A DNA stretch of 64,000 nt from Prionace glauca (GCA_037974335.1 CM075760.1:49682469-49746468), one strand, 5' to 3'. Shown: positions 42,430 through 53,876, counted from the stretch's first letter. The notes: generated by a model from the letters alone, not told the origin. Numbers and translations: made by a program.

Positions 42430-43080
42430 CTGATGATTGAACCTTCAGGTTAACCTTTAGAGAATCTTGAACAGGGACTCCCAGGTTCCCTTGCGCATCT
42501 GATTTTCTAAGTATTTCCCCGTTTAGAAAACAATTTATGCCTGCATTTCTCTTTCAAAAGTGCACAATCTCACACTTTTCCTCGTTGTATTCCATCTGCC
42601 ATCTCTTTGCCCTCTCTCTAACCTGTACATGTCCTTCTGCAGCCCTCCCTCCGCACCCCCCCGACTTTCTCAATACTCCCTGTCATTCGATATATCTTTG
42701 TATCTTCCGCAACAGCGTCTTCATTTCATTCTTCCAAATCATTCATATTTATTATGAATATACATTAATGCACCGAACCCTGAGGCACACCAGTAGTCAC
42801 TGGCTGCCATCCTGAAAACAGATCCCCTTCATCCTCACTCTCTGCCTTCTGTCAGCCAGCCAATCCTCTATCCATGCCAGGATCTTGCTCTCATCTCCAT
42901 TGGCACTTAACTCATTTAAGAGTCTCCAATGCAGCACTATATCAATGGCCTTCTGGAAATCGAAATTAATCAGTTCAATTGGTCCTCCCTATTTAACTTC
43001 CTTGTTACCTGCTCAAAGAACTCTGACAGATTTGTCAGACATGGGCTCCCCTTGACAAAGCCGAACTGACTCAGTGCTAT
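42430..43080 (-). mobile_element. Old CR1/L2-like LINE, section 1 (interrupted)
   Basis: Minus-strand RT region: caccagtagtcactggctgc (after SGVPQG), ccaatcctctatccatgcca (upstream DW-x-S segment), caatggccttctggaaatcg (DFxKAF block), ttgacaaagccgaactgact. It continues after the LTR at 43606. Confidence 0.8.
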
Positions 43081-43605
43081 TGTGAAATTGTATGAATTAA
43101 GTTGTGGCAGAATGTAACATTGGTGAACGATTTAGTCCACAATAAGGAAAGCTGACTGTGAACAACCTAAGACATGAAGAAGACCTGAGAAGGTCAAGAC
43201 CTGATAAGGCTGACTCCGCATAACCTAGGGCTGTATGAGTAAGACAAGATAAGGTCAGGGATGAAGGAGTCACCGACTTTCTCCTGTTCCTTAACAGTAC
43301 AGGATAAAAGTATGAATGGTGAGAGGAAGAGTTCTAGGAGGTCAGAAGGTTGTACCATGATTTATGGCACTTCTTATGATGCTTCTATTGATCAAATTCC
43401 TGAATAAGCTCTGGTCATGGAAACTGATAATGATTATGTATAATTACTGAACTGAGTCTTTATGTAAGTGCGGACTTGAGAAGGAATTAGCACGTCGTGA
43501 CAACTGCTCTCCAAACTCAAGTTACTGCCAATAGTGCATGCAGTCTTTCGTAAATAAAGACTAGTTATTTTGTCAGAATTAATTTTGTTGATTCTTTCTA
43601 TCACA
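43081..43605. mobile_element. Probable solo LTR of a retrovirus-like element (fossil)
   Basis: About 525 bp begins TGTGA and ends TCACA, a short perfect terminal inverted repeat of the TG...CA type, with AATAAA at 43553-43558 near the right end. It interrupts an old LINE that resumes on the right side. No internal coding region accompanies it and no clear target duplication was seen. Family and class are not assigned; the decay of its flanks suggests an old to middle-aged insertion. Confidence 0.55.
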
Positions 43606-44720
43606 GTCAAGAAGGAGGAAAGTTTCCACTTCAACAATATTTCATCATCTTCTGCCACCTCATCTTTCATAATGAACTCTAAAATATTGCCAATGACTGA
43701 CGTCTGACTAACTACCCTATAATTTCCCGTCTTCTGCTTCTCTCCCTTCTTAAACAACTGACTTTCTGGCCTGCTGGTACCGTCCCTGAGTCCAGTGATT
43801 CCTGAAAGGTCACCACCATTGCCTCCACAATTTCATCAGCTATATCTTTTAGGACCCTGGGGTGCAGTCCATTTGGTCCAGGTGATTTATCCAACATCAG
43901 ACTTTTCCGTTTCCCCTGAATCTTCTCCTTAGTGACGGCCACTACACGCACCTGTGCCCCCCACCACCCCCCCCCCCCCCAACCCCATGACTCTCCTGGA
44001 GTTCTGGCATCTTATTAATGTATCCAACCGTGAAGACTGATGTAAAGTAACTATTCATTTCCTCTGCCATTTCTTTGTTTCCTATTATTCCTTCTCCAGC
44101 CTCATTTTCCAGTAGTCCAATACCTATTTTTGTCTCTTTCTTACTTTTTATATATTGAAAAAATATCTTCCTATCTTCTTTTATATTACTAGCCAGCTTA
44201 CGCTCATATTTCATCTTCTTCCCCTTTATTGTTTTTTTGAGTTGTCCTCTTCTCGCTTTTAAAGACTTCCCAATCCTCTGGCTTCCCACTAATCCTCATC
44301 ACTTTGTATACTTTCTCTTCTGTGTTAATGTTGTTGTTGACTTGCCTCGTCAGCCATGGATGCCTCATCCTCCCTGTGACATTGGGAATAATTTCTGCTG
44401 TTCCTCCTGAATTTCTGTTGTCCCTCTAAAAAACTCCTGCCATTGCTATTGCACTCTTTTCCCTGTTAGGTTCCCTTTCAAATCAACTCTGGCCAGTTCC
44501 TCCCTCATGTCTTTGTAATTCCCTTTATTTAATTCTGATACCGTTACATCTGACTCCAGCTTCTCCTCTCAAACTGCAGGGTCAATTCTATCATATTGTG
44601 GTCACTGCTCCCAAAGCGTTACATCACCTTAAATTTCCCTGTTCAAGTCTGCCTCATTACATACCACCAAATCCAGAATTGGCTATTCCCTAGTAGGTTG
44701 TATCACAACCTGCTCCAAAA
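43606..44720 (-). mobile_element. Old CR1/L2-like LINE, section 2
   Basis: Resumes the minus-strand element: catctttcataatgaactct, taccctataatttcccgtct, the GPNGLHPRVLKDIADEIVEA segment near 43850 and further N-terminal RT and linker sequence. Many frame breaks. A C-run lies at about 43966-43980. Confidence 0.8.
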
Positions 44721-44726
44721 AAACAT

Positions 44727-45046
44727 AGAACATAAGAACATAAGAAATAGGAGCAGGAGTCGGCCATCCAGCCCTTCGAGCCTGCCCCGCCATTCAATAA
44801 GATCATGGCTGATCTGTCGTGGCTCAGTTCCACTTTCCCGCTTTCTCCCCATAACTCTTAATCCCCTCTCTTATCAAAAACCCATCAACCCGCTTCTTAA
44901 AAATATTTAGCGAGGCAGCCTCCACCACTTCAACGGGCAGAGAATTCCAGAGATTCACCACCCTTTGAGTGAAGGAGTTCTTCCTCAACTCCGTTCTAAA
45001 CCGCCCCCCCACCTCTTTATCTTGAGGCCGTGCCCTCTAGTCCTAC
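44727..45046 (-). mobile_element. Young CR1-like LINE 3' fragment inserted in the old LINE
   Basis: Reverse tail agaacataagaacataagaa, then the C-terminal segment FTQRVVNLWNSLPVEVVEAA and GEKAGKWN. AAACAT flanks it at 44721-44726 and 45047-45052, a likely target-site duplication. Same subfamily as the copy at 48648-51455. Confidence 0.9.
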
Positions 45047-45052
45047 AAACAT

Positions 45053-45640
45053 TGACACTGCACAATTTTTTTGGGAATAACTACCTACCTCATTTTCCAA
45101 GTCCATCAACATAATGATATCCCCCATGATTATTGTAATATCAGCAGTTTTATATGCTTTTTCTATCTCACGATGTATTTTCTGCCCACATCCTGACTGC
45201 AGCTAGGAGGATTTGTATCTAACTCCCTTCAGGGTCTTTTCATCTTTGTGATTCCTCAACTCCACCTCCAGACATTCTCTTCCTTTTGATCCTTTATTGC
45301 TTCTTGCTATCGATTCAATTTCATTCCTTACTAACAATGCAACACCATCTCCTTTGCCAATCTGCCTGCCCTTTCGATAGGACAAATATCCTTAGATATT
45401 TAGAACCCAACCCTGATCCCCTTGCAGACACGTCTCTGTGATGCCCTAAACATCCTAGTGGCCGATTTCAATGCGTGCAACAAGCTCATTTACCTTGTTC
45501 AGTAAACTGCACGCATTTGGGTACAACACACTCAGTCCTGCATTGACAACCTCCCTTCTCATACCTGTCACCGTTTTTTTCACTCTTGCCAGAAGTTAGA
45601 TTTCTGCCAGCTACTATATTCTCTGGTTTGTTATGTGGGA
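45053..45640 (-). mobile_element. Old CR1/L2-like LINE, section 3 (endonuclease part)
   Basis: Continues upstream in the old element: ataatgatatcccccatgat (the GD-x-N block), ctaactcccttcagggtctt (GVxYRP block), attccttactaacaatgcaa (GVALLVRNEI block). Highly decayed. Confidence 0.75.
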
Positions 45641-45644
45641 TGCC

Positions 45645-45990
45645 AGGGACCATAAGATATAGGAGCAAAATTATGCCACTTGCCCACTGCTCCACCATTC
45701 AATCATGGTTGTTTTTTTTTTCCTTATACCCATTCTCCTGCCTTTTCCCCATAATCCCTGGTCCCCTTATTAATCATGAACCTACCTACCTCTGTCTCAG
45801 AGACTCTCAATGGCCGGGCCTCCAGAGCCTTCTGTGGCAAAGTGTTCCACAGATTCACCACTCTCTGGCTGCAGAAATTCCTCCTCATCTTTGTTATAAT
45901 GGACTGTCCCTTTAGTCCGACGTTGTTCCCTCTGATTCTACTTTTTTCTCCTAGTGGAAACACTAGTGGGAGGCCTGGTATCAACAGCTC
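45645..45990 (-). mobile_element. CR1-like LINE 3' fragment, another subfamily
   Basis: Reverse tail gaccataagatataggagca, then the minus-strand reading MRRNFCSQRVVNLWNTLPQK and MINKGTRDYGEKAGEW. 5' truncated. Confidence 0.8.
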
Positions 45991-46164
45991 CTCCACTCAT
46001 GGAGGGGACAGAGGACTCGAAATTGGTTACTGACGACGGGCGGGAAGGGGATCAAACGTTGGAAGATTCATCGAGGCCTCACTCGCCAGAAACGCTCTTT
46101 AAACTGTCTCCAGTCACCAGGCATCAACTCCTAGCAGAATGTCACTCCCCCTGCTGTATTATAT

Positions 46165-46480
46165 TGTAAATATGCTATGGAGTTTGCATCAAGTCTGCGT
46201 GAAGTGAATAGAGAAAAATGCACAATTGTCTGCAGATGTCCTGGGAGTGGAGATAGGGGGCTGTTATTTACAGGAGAGGAGTGTTGTATATATGTTGGGG
46301 CATTCCTTTCAGGGAACGGGTCATGTGACCTCAGGTGCGGGGTGAGCTGCTGGATTCTCCCAGATTGGGCAGTCAATATTTGGAGTGTTGTGTGAACAGA
46401 TGGAATAAATCGTTGTGTTCCCTGACACCTGACTGTGGAGTCGATATTGAAGACAATCCTCAGCACCACTGTTATTAACA
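46165..46480. mobile_element. Possible solo LTR fragment (fossil)
   Basis: About 315 bp from TGTAAA to TTAACA with AATAAA at 46404-46409 followed by a T/G-rich stretch, LTR-like in layout. No internal region is present, the boundaries are tentative and no family is assigned. Confidence 0.3.
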
Positions 46481-46529
46481 AACGGTCTCGGACCCAGTGC
46501 TTCACAACTCTAACAGTGGCTTGAATCCT

Positions 46530-46978
46530 CTTTGTGCCCCTCTCACACTCTCCTCAAGGTGTTGACTCTTTGTCCCGGTGTCCCAGTGTTTCCTTCTCAC
46601 ACTCTCCACAAGGTGCTCACTGTCAATCCCAGTGTCCCAGTTTCCCCCCTCTCACACTCTCCTCAAGGTGTTGACTCTTTGTCCCGGTGTCCCAAGTGTT
46701 TCCTTCTCACACTCTCCACAAGGTGCTCACTGTCTATCCCAGTGTCCCAGTTTCCCCCCTCTCACACTCACCACAAGGTGTTGATTCACTGTCCCAGTAT
46801 CCCAGTGTCCCCCCTCTCACACTCTCCAGAAGGTGCTGACTCACTGTCCCAGTGTCCCACTGTCCCCCCTCACACTCTCCTCAAGGTACTGACTGTCTGT
46901 CTCAGTGTCCCAGTTTCTCCCCTTTCACACTCTTCTCAAGGTGCTGTCTGTCTGTCCCAGTGTCTCCCTCTCACACTC
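46530..46978 (+). repeat. Minisatellite, about 60 bp units
   Basis: Seven or so units, each containing ctctcacactctcc.caaggt, then a variable part and gtcccagtgtccc. The units differ at several positions. Confidence 0.88.
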
Positions 46979-47174
46979 TGTTTGGGGGAGGTGAAGCTCA
47001 GAATTGAAAGATGTGAATGATGTAATTGATGACTGAGAGGGATGGATAGAAACTTTGGGGATTCTGTCGGCGGATTCATTGTGAACGTTGAAATGTGAAT
47101 AAACTGAGACACCAGGTGGAAAAGCCATAGTTTCTCCATGCATTTTAGATTAAAGAAAGCACTACTATACATGT

Positions 47175-47247
47175 GTCCGGCTAGCTCAGTCGGTAGAGCA
47201 TGAGACTCTTAATCTCAAGGTCGTGGGTTCGAGCCCCGCGTTAGGCG
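47175..47247 (+). tRNA. tRNA-Lys (CTT)
   Basis: Cloverleaf is visible: D arm with tagctcagtcggtagagca, anticodon arm gagac-tcttaat-ctc with anticodon CTT, T arm gtggg-ttcgagc-cccgc. TTTT at 47254 is a Pol III terminator. The acceptor stem has one C-A mismatch and extra G-U pairs compared with standard tRNA-Lys, so function is likely but not certain. CCA is not encoded. Confidence 0.88.
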
Positions 47248-47785
47248 TCATTCTTTTCAGACTTTGACTCATTCCTAGGTGAATTCCAGATCTCCGTTCC
47301 TCAGAAGTGTCACGGCTCAATCTGAGTTCCTCTCTCCTTTCTCCGTTGCTCATCTCACAGTTGTGAATGAAAACTGCCTCCAGATAACTGGAAGGCGGTG
47401 CCTTTAGCTCTGAACTCAGCGAGAGGTTTTGTTCCCATTTATTATGAGATTTGAACCCAGATCTGAGAGATTGTGTCAGAGCAAACAACAATCATCTCCA
47501 TTGTAATTCAATCACTTCAGCCTTCCATCCTATAAAAAGACTATTAGTACTTTCCTCCTCTCCCTCTCTATTTTCCTTGACTCTGTACGTGTGTGTAAAC
47601 CATTAAATCATCAATTTCTTCCAGTTAGGGTCAAAGGTCAGCAACCTGTATCATTCCCTCTCTTTCCCTCCACAGAAACTGTTGAAACTGATGAATCTTC
47701 CAGCATTTTCCGTTTTGAGGTGGGATTTGCAGCAACTACAATTCCTTCCTTTGGATCACAGTGGATCACTTTTCTCTGACTGAAC

Positions 47786-48358
47786 AGCTGGAGTACTGTG
47801 TGCAGTTTTGGGCGCCGTACTTACGCAAGGATATTTTGGCCTTGGAGGGAGTGCAGAGGAGGTTTACTAGGCTGATACCGGAGTTGAGGGGGTTGAGCTA
47901 TGAGGAGAGGCTGAATAAACTAGGCTTGTACTCGTTGGAGTTTAGAAGAATGAGGGGAGATCTCATTGAGACGTATAAGGTGATTAATGGGATGGATAGG
48001 ACAGAGGTGGAGAGACTCTTCCCGCTCAAAGAAGACAGTAGGTCTAGGGGGCACAGCCTCAAGATAAAGGGGGGGCGTTTTAGAACGGAGTTGAGGAGGA
48101 ACTTCCTCACTCAAAGGGTGGTGAATCTCTGGAATTCTCTGCCCGTTGAAGTGGTGGAGGCTGCCTCGCAAAATATTTTTAAGAAGCGGGTTGATGGGTT
48201 TTTGATAAGAGAAGGGATTAAGGGTTATGGGGAGAGGGCGGGAAGGTGGAACTGAGCCACGACAGATCAGCCATGATCTTATTGAATGGCGGGGCAGGCT
48301 CGAAGGGCCAGATGGCCTACTCCTGCTCCTATTTCTTATGTTCTTATGCTCTTATTAA
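47786..48358 (+). mobile_element. CR1-like LINE 3' fragment, open frame
   Basis: Open plus-strand reading from LEYCVQFWAPYLRKDILALE through VVNLWNSLPVEVVEAASQ to GERAGRWN and stop at about 48255, then the 3' UTR and a cttatgttcttatg tail. It is 5' truncated and very similar to the end of the 48751-51429 ORF, so it is young. Confidence 0.92.
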
Positions 48359-48595
48359 CCATAACTTTCTAAATAGTTAAAGGGCTGAGGTTTTAAATAA
48401 TAAGTGCCCCAAATATGTCACCCTGTCTGACATGAAATGAAACAAAATGAAAATTATTAATGATGTCACAAAATACTGCTACCACAATATAGATTTCATT
48501 GTCAGCATTTGTTGTCCATCCCTATTTCCCACTGAACTAACTACGTTGTTGGGCCATTTCAGAGGGCAGTTTAGATTCAATTACATTGTCTTACA
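48359..48595. other. No gene recognised
   Basis: AT-rich sequence without a supported feature. Confidence 0.35.
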
Positions 48596-48640
48596 TTCTC
48601 TCTCCAGAGATGCCGTCATGCCTGGTGAGATTTTCCAGCA
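48596..48640. repeat. Small palindromic repeat, left half, split by a LINE
   Basis: ctccagagatgccgtcatgc and gtgagattttccagca belong to the repeat family of 2176-2290. Its continuation, tttcagcatctgctgtaatt, lies at 51463 beyond the LINE. Confidence 0.7.
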
Positions 48641-48647
48641 TTTTAAG

Positions 48648-51455
48648 AACATAAGAACATAAGAACATAAGAAATAGGAGCAGGAGTAGGCCATCTGGCC
48701 CTTCGAGCCTGCCCCGCCATTCAATAAGATCATGGCTGATCTGTCGTGACTCAGCTCCACCTTCCCGCCCTCTCCCCATAACCCTTAATCCCTTCTCTTA
48801 TCAAAAACCCATCAACCCGTTTCTTAAAAATATTTAGCGAGGCAGCCTCCACCACTTCAACGGGCAGAGAATTCCAGAGATTCACCACCCTTTGAGTGAA
48901 GAAGTTCCTCCTCAACTCTGTTCTAAACCGCCCCCCCTTTATCTTGAGGCTGTGCCCCCTAGTCCTACTGTCTTTTTTGAGCGGGAACAGTCTCTCCACC
49001 TCTATCCTATCCATCCCATTCATCATCTTATACGTCTCAATGAGATCTCCCCTCATTCTTCTAAACTCTAACGAGTACAAGCCTAGTTTATTCAGCCTCT
49101 CCTCATAGCTCAATCCCATCAACTCCGGTATCAGCCGAGTAAACCTCCTCTGCACTCCCTCCAGGGCCAAAACATCCTTGCGCAGGTGCGGCGCCCAAAA
49201 CTGCACACAGTACTCCAGCTGCGGCCTCACCAATGCCCTATACAGCTGCAGCAAGACCTCCCTACTTTTATATTCAATCCCCTTCGCTATGAAGGCCAGC
49301 ATCCCATTCGCCTTCCTGACCACCTGCTGCACCTGCAAGCTGGGTTTTTGCGACTCATGCACAAGGACCCCGAGGTCCCTCTGCACCGTCGCCTGCTGCA
49401 GTTTTTCGCCCCGTAAGTAATAGTCCTTCCTACCATTCCTCCTACCAAAGTGGACCACCTCACACTTGCCAACATTAAATTCCATTTGCCATTTCCTGGC
49501 CCATTCGCCCAGCCTATCTAGATCCTTCTGCAGACTCTCCACACCCTCCGCACAATTTGCCTTTCCCCCAATCTTGGTGTCATCAGCAAATTTCGACACC
49601 CTGCACTCGGTTCCCTCCTCCAGATCATCTATATAAATGGTAAATAGCTGAGGCCCCAGCACCGACCCCTGGGGCACCCCACTAGTCACCAATCGCCAAT
49701 CCGAATAGCATCCATTGACCCCCACTCTCTGCCTCCTATTTGACAACCAATCCTCTATCCACGCTAACACCCTACCCCCAACTCCATGTCCCCTGACCTT
49801 CTGCAATAACCTCTTGTGAGGTACCTTGTCAAACGCCTTCTGAAAATCCAGAAAGACCACATCCACCGGCTCTCCTCCATCCACTGCCCTAGACACATCC
49901 TCATAAAACTCCTGTAAATTTGTCAGACACGACTTCCCTTTAATGAAACCGTGTTGCGTCCGCCCTATCAAGCAATTCCCCTCAAGATGCCTCGCTATTT
50001 CCTCCTTAATGACGGTTTCTAACATTTTACCTACCACAGACGTTAAACTAACCGGCCTATAATTCCCCGCCTTTTGCCTGCCACCCTTCTTAAACAACGG
50101 CGTAACATTAGCCGTTTTCCAATCTTCTGGCACTTCCCCGGAATCCAGCGACGTCTGGAAAATAACCACCAAGGCATCCACTATCACCTCCGCCATTTCT
50201 TTCAGAACCCTCGGATGCATTCCATCCGGTCCTGGGGACTTGTCCACAATCAGCCCCTCCAGTCTGTCGAGCACCACCTCTCTAGTAACAGTAATGTCAT
50301 TAAGACCCTCCATTCCTACCACCTTTCCATCGCTAACACCCGGCAAATTATTCACGTCCTCCTCCGTGAAGACAGAAACAAAGAAGTTATTCAAGACCTT
50401 AGCCATATCCCTATCCCCTACCACTAGCTCCCCTTTCTCATCCTCTAAAGGACCAACGTTTATCCTAGCCAGCCTCTTCCTTTTTATATATTTATAAAAA
50501 CTCTTGCTATCCTTTTTTATATTAAGTGCTAGCCCAGCCTCATAGCTTCTCCTACCCTCCTTTATCAATTTCTTTGTCAATCTTTGTTGACATTTAAACC
50601 TTTCCCAATCCTCTTCTCGCCCACTGCTCTTAGCTACTCTAAACTCCTCCGCTTTTAATTTAACACTTTCCTTCACCTCCTTCGTTATCCACGGCTTATT
50701 ACCTCTCCTCCTACTGTCCTTTTTAACCATCGGAATAAATTTCTGCTGAGCACCAAGAAAGATCTCCTTAAAGATCCTCCACTGCTCCTCAGCAGACCTA
50801 CCTTCCAACGCGTTCCCCCAGTCCACATTCGCCAATTCTTCTCTCATCCTACCATACTCCCCTCTATTCAAACAAAGGACGCGTGTCTGGGAACCCACTT
50901 TCTCCTCCTCCATCTGCACCAGAAACTCCACCATACAATGATCACTCTCTCCAAGAGGATCCTTCACCGCAAGGTCCCTAATTCTACCCGCCTCATTACA
51001 TAGCACCAGATCCAAGATAGCTCGCTCCCTCGTCGGCTCCAACACACACTGTTCAAGGAAATTATCCCGGCAGCATTCCAAGAACTCCTCCTCGAGCCCA
51101 CCTCGTCCAACATGGGTCGACCAATCAATATGCAGATTGAAATCTCCCATAACTACTGCCGTCCCATTCCTGCACGCTGCACTTATTTGCGCGTTAACAG
51201 CCCGCCCCACCTCCAGATCATTATTTGGGGGCCTATAGACGACACCCACTAGCGTCTTCCTCCCTTTTCTGTTCCTAATCTCCACCCACAACGATTCCAC
51301 TTTCTGCTCCTTGGCTCCGATATCATCCCTTGCTACCACCTTGATACTATCCTTAATCAGCAGAGCTACTCCACCCCCTCTTTCCTCCTGCCTATCCTTC
51401 CTGAACACTTGATAACCCTGTACATTCATCTCCCAGTCCCTGTGTTAAGTTGTTC
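48648..51455 (-). mobile_element. Young CR1-like LINE, 5' truncated, with target-site duplication
   Basis: About 2.8 kb on the minus strand. TTTTAAG at 48641-48647 and 51456-51462 flanks it, and joining the flanks restores the small repeat it entered. The 3' end (left in the window) is a cataagaa repeat tail. Its subfamily tail (ttcttatg) differs from the ttctatg tail of the copy at 31659-34705. Truncated within the endonuclease. Confidence 0.93.
48751..51429 (-). CDS. CR1-like LINE ORF2, N-terminally truncated
   Basis: 892 open residues from MNVQGYQVFRKDRQEERGGG. The endonuclease lacks its first part (the catalytic Glu block) but keeps GDFN (about 95-98) and SDHCMVEF. The reverse transcriptase is complete: DKSPGPDGMHPRVLKEMAEV, NYRPVSLTSVVGK, FLDFQKAFDK, SGVPQGSVLGPQLF and KFADDTKIGG (about 610). 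It ends GIKGYGERAGRWS. The Met is only the first in the truncated frame, not the native start. RT function could persist, but the copy should not nick DNA. No frame damage, so the insertion is recent. Confidence 0.93.
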   Translation of the reverse strand: MNVQGYQVFRKDRQEERGGGVALLIKDSIKVVARDDIGAKEQKVESLWVEIRNRKGRKTLVGVVYRPPNNDLEVGRAVNAQISAACRNGTAVVMGDFNLHIDWSTHVGRGGLEEEFLECCRDNFLEQCVLEPTRERAILDLVLCNEAGRIRDLAVKDPLGESDHCMVEFLVQMEEEKVGSQTRVLCLNRGEYGRMREELANVDWGNALEGRSAEEQWRIFKEIFLGAQQKFIPMVKKDSRRRGNKPWITKEVKESVKLKAEEFRVAKSSGREEDWERFKCQQRLTKKLIKEGRRSYEAGLALNIKKDSKSFYKYIKRKRLARINVGPLEDEKGELVVGDRDMAKVLNNFFVSVFTEEDVNNLPGVSDGKVVGMEGLNDITVTREVVLDRLEGLIVDKSPGPDGMHPRVLKEMAEVIVDALVVIFQTSLDSGEVPEDWKTANVTPLFKKGGRQKAGNYRPVSLTSVVGKMLETVIKEEIARHLEGNCLIGRTQHGFIKGKSCLTNLQEFYEDVSRAVDGGEPVDVVFLDFQKAFDKVPHKRLLQKVRGHGVGGRVLAWIEDWLSNRRQRVGVNGCYSDWRLVTSGVPQGSVLGPQLFTIYIDDLEEGTECRVSKFADDTKIGGKANCAEGVESLQKDLDRLGEWARKWQMEFNVGKCEVVHFGRRNGRKDYYLRGEKLQQATVQRDLGVLVHESQKPSLQVQQVVRKANGMLAFIAKGIEYKSREVLLQLYRALVRPQLEYCVQFWAPHLRKDVLALEGVQRRFTRLIPELMGLSYEERLNKLGLYSLEFRRMRGDLIETYKMMNGMDRIEVERLFPLKKDSRTRGHSLKIKGGRFRTELRRNFFTQRVVNLWNSLPVEVVEAASLNIFKKRVDGFLIREGIKGYGERAGRWS

Positions 51456-51609
51456 TTTTAAGTTTCAGCATCTGCTGTAATTTGCTGTTGGCTGAACGAG
51501 TCATTCCTGTTCTATCAAAACATTAGTTTCTTTTTCCTCGACAAACCTTTCTTGAGCATTTGAAAAACGCTGCAATGTATCGGTCAGATTAAAGTTGCTG
51601 CTCGCATCT

Positions 51610-51681
51610 TCCCTGGTGGTCTAGTGGTTAGGATTCGGCGCTCTCACCGCCGCGGCCCGGGTTCGATTCCCGGTCAGGGAA
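51610..51681 (+). tRNA. tRNA-Glu (CTC)
   Basis: Starts tccctggtggtctagtggtt and ends with the T arm cccgg-gttcgatt-ccggt-type stem and tcaggga. Anticodon loop gctctcacc gives CTC. Acceptor stem TCCCTGG pairs with TCAGGGA. It appears identical to typical vertebrate tRNA-Glu-CTC. TTTT follows at about 51687. Confidence 0.96.
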
Positions 51682-53205
51682 TGTAGGTTTTGTTGCTGCC
51701 GACCAGCACAAGATTTAGCAGGGTCTGAAATTCCTTCCCGATGGAAAACAGGAGCGATCATTGTGTTAGTTTGAACTACCTGGAGAAACAAAATAAACCC
51801 ATTGGCCCAATCCCGGCAATTTATAATTTCATTCCCCTTGCTGCTTCCTCCTGTCAAAATGAATAATAATACATTCTATTCCACTACATTTCACTGCAGC
51901 TCACCACATTCAAAGATCATTCGCAGCCTCTGCCTCTTCTCTCGCTTCTTGTGGGAAATCTGCTGAACAACATGAGTTTTTCACAGTTCTGCTGTGATAT
52001 CTGAGATTTGTATCTCCCTGATCATCATTACTGTCTCCATTGCTTCATCCCAGGTCACTGTCACTACAGATATAGTCACACAGTCATTCTATCATCTGCA
52101 GCAAATGATATTCCCTTCCTTTGCTTTCAGATACATTCACCTCCAGAAACTGATTACACGGTGAGTATAATGTTCTGTTTAGCTGACAGTTTATCATCAA
52201 TCCTGTTCCAGAATGGAGTAGCACCGTGTCAAAGTGGGTGGGAGTTGGTGACTCCACCAGTTCTGAAACCTCACTGAACCCCCGCGTATTTAGCCCCCCC
52301 TCTCACCCTCCATCGCTCCAACTCATTGATAAATGTCACTATTAAAACTAATGATGGTGAACTGAAGACGTGGAATCGAGATTAATAAATGGTGTTGGGA
52401 AGCGGCCGGGGGTGGGGGTGTGGAGTTTGTGGAAGGTGGAGGTGGAGGTGATGAGGGAGGCGTTGGGGGCGTGGAGTGAGGGCGGGGGGGGGGGGGGTGC
52501 GGAGGGCATGGGATATTATGATAGATGCTGAGATGATAATGTCCATGAAATCCTAGCCCCAAACTCCCATTGAGTTACATTCAGAGTCAGATTGCAGGTC
52601 GGAACAGAAAATTGGACTGTCTGCGATTACACTGAATAAAATCCCGTGTCAGCTTTCGACAGTGAGATTGGTATAATGAGCTAATAACTCAAATCAGTGC
52701 ACAGTTAGTCATTTTGAGGCGCTTATGTAATTTACAGTGTGTGTTATAGATCAGAGTGAGTTAGGGTTCGAATTGTGCTGAATTAAACATTATAACAAGC
52801 AACTACATTTTAAATATACACAGAACACAATATAGAGGCAGGGTTCGGCTGAATTTCTAAACGGACTAAGGAAAAAAAATGAGCGCCAAGGAATAGAAAA
52901 TCCAGCGAAAAGTAGATATGTGTCCAATTATAATGAAATATTATTTGATAATGTCTGGATGAGAGAATAGACAACTCTTTAACTCATTAAAATGCAAGGT
53001 TACACAATAATTAGCTTGTAATCGACATGTTCACTAGCCGGAAGGCAAGTATTAAATTCGCTATCCTTGGCCAGATTTCCCTGTGAATGTTACTCACAGA
53101 GATATTAATGCCATTGCATAACTAATTGTTCCCTTTCCATGGAAACAGGGAAATAATTATACCTCAAACCTGCTGCACTAACCTTGCGATTAAAGTGATA
53201 CAACA
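51682..53205. other. No gene recognised; G-rich patch
   Basis: No supported exon or RNA gene. At 52405-52505 there is a G-rich stretch (ggtggaggtggaggtgatga then a run of about 13 G). Confidence 0.45.
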
Positions 53206-53219
53206 CCACCATCTGCTGG
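53206..53219 (-). promoter_or_regulatory. CTCF-like motif
   Basis: The minus strand reads CCAGCAGATGGTGG, matching the CTCF core consensus CCASYAGRKGGCRS at all positions but one. It lies between tRNA-Glu and tRNA-Asn. A single motif match has a meaningful false-positive rate. Confidence 0.35.
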
Positions 53220-53823
53220 CGGACCACAGAGAGTGCAGGCTCTGATGCTTGTGAGTCTGCGAACCGGTTACTGAAATATGAATATTGAACGATATTGTCC
53301 GAGATTGGAGATTATAGAAGGATCTCGGCTGGTGTATTCGCCCTTTTTATAACCAGACACCGTAGGTAAACCGTGTTCTTCATTTCCCATTGACAGTTAA
53401 TGTCTGGAGATTGAAGTTGGGATTATTTGAAACTTCAAATTGTACATTCGATGCAGTTATCAGACGTTAATCAAATTCAGAATCTCAGTGGGTAAACATT
53501 TCTGCCCTCTGCAATTCGTTTGTCAGACATTTTCACGGTTTAGTCTTAAAAAAGGCACAAAGAATCAGACATTTACAAGGATACACACACACACATGTAT
53601 TGGAGCCTACAGAGATACAGGGGAGCATCCACAGATTCAGACGCAGACATATAGAGATCCTGGTAACTCTAAAGATACAAGGGCACGCACAGTATCAGAG
53701 GCATATACAATGTCTCAGCTTGTACACTACCAAACTCACTCTCATAGTTCCAGACTTTTCAATGAGTTGAAACAGGCAACTGTTTACCCGTGAATGCTGA
53801 CAGTGAGAAGAGTAGAAAAAATC

Positions 53824-53840
53824 CGTCTCTGAGTGGTCTC

Positions 53841-53876
<36 letters not shown>

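Noticed and set aside
46530-46978. Possible CRISPR-like array
   Set aside because: Units are contiguous diverged tandem repeats without unique spacers, and the genome is vertebrate.
46532-47020. 162-codon frame with repeated SHTLLKVLT-like units
   Set aside because: Translation of a 60 bp minisatellite.
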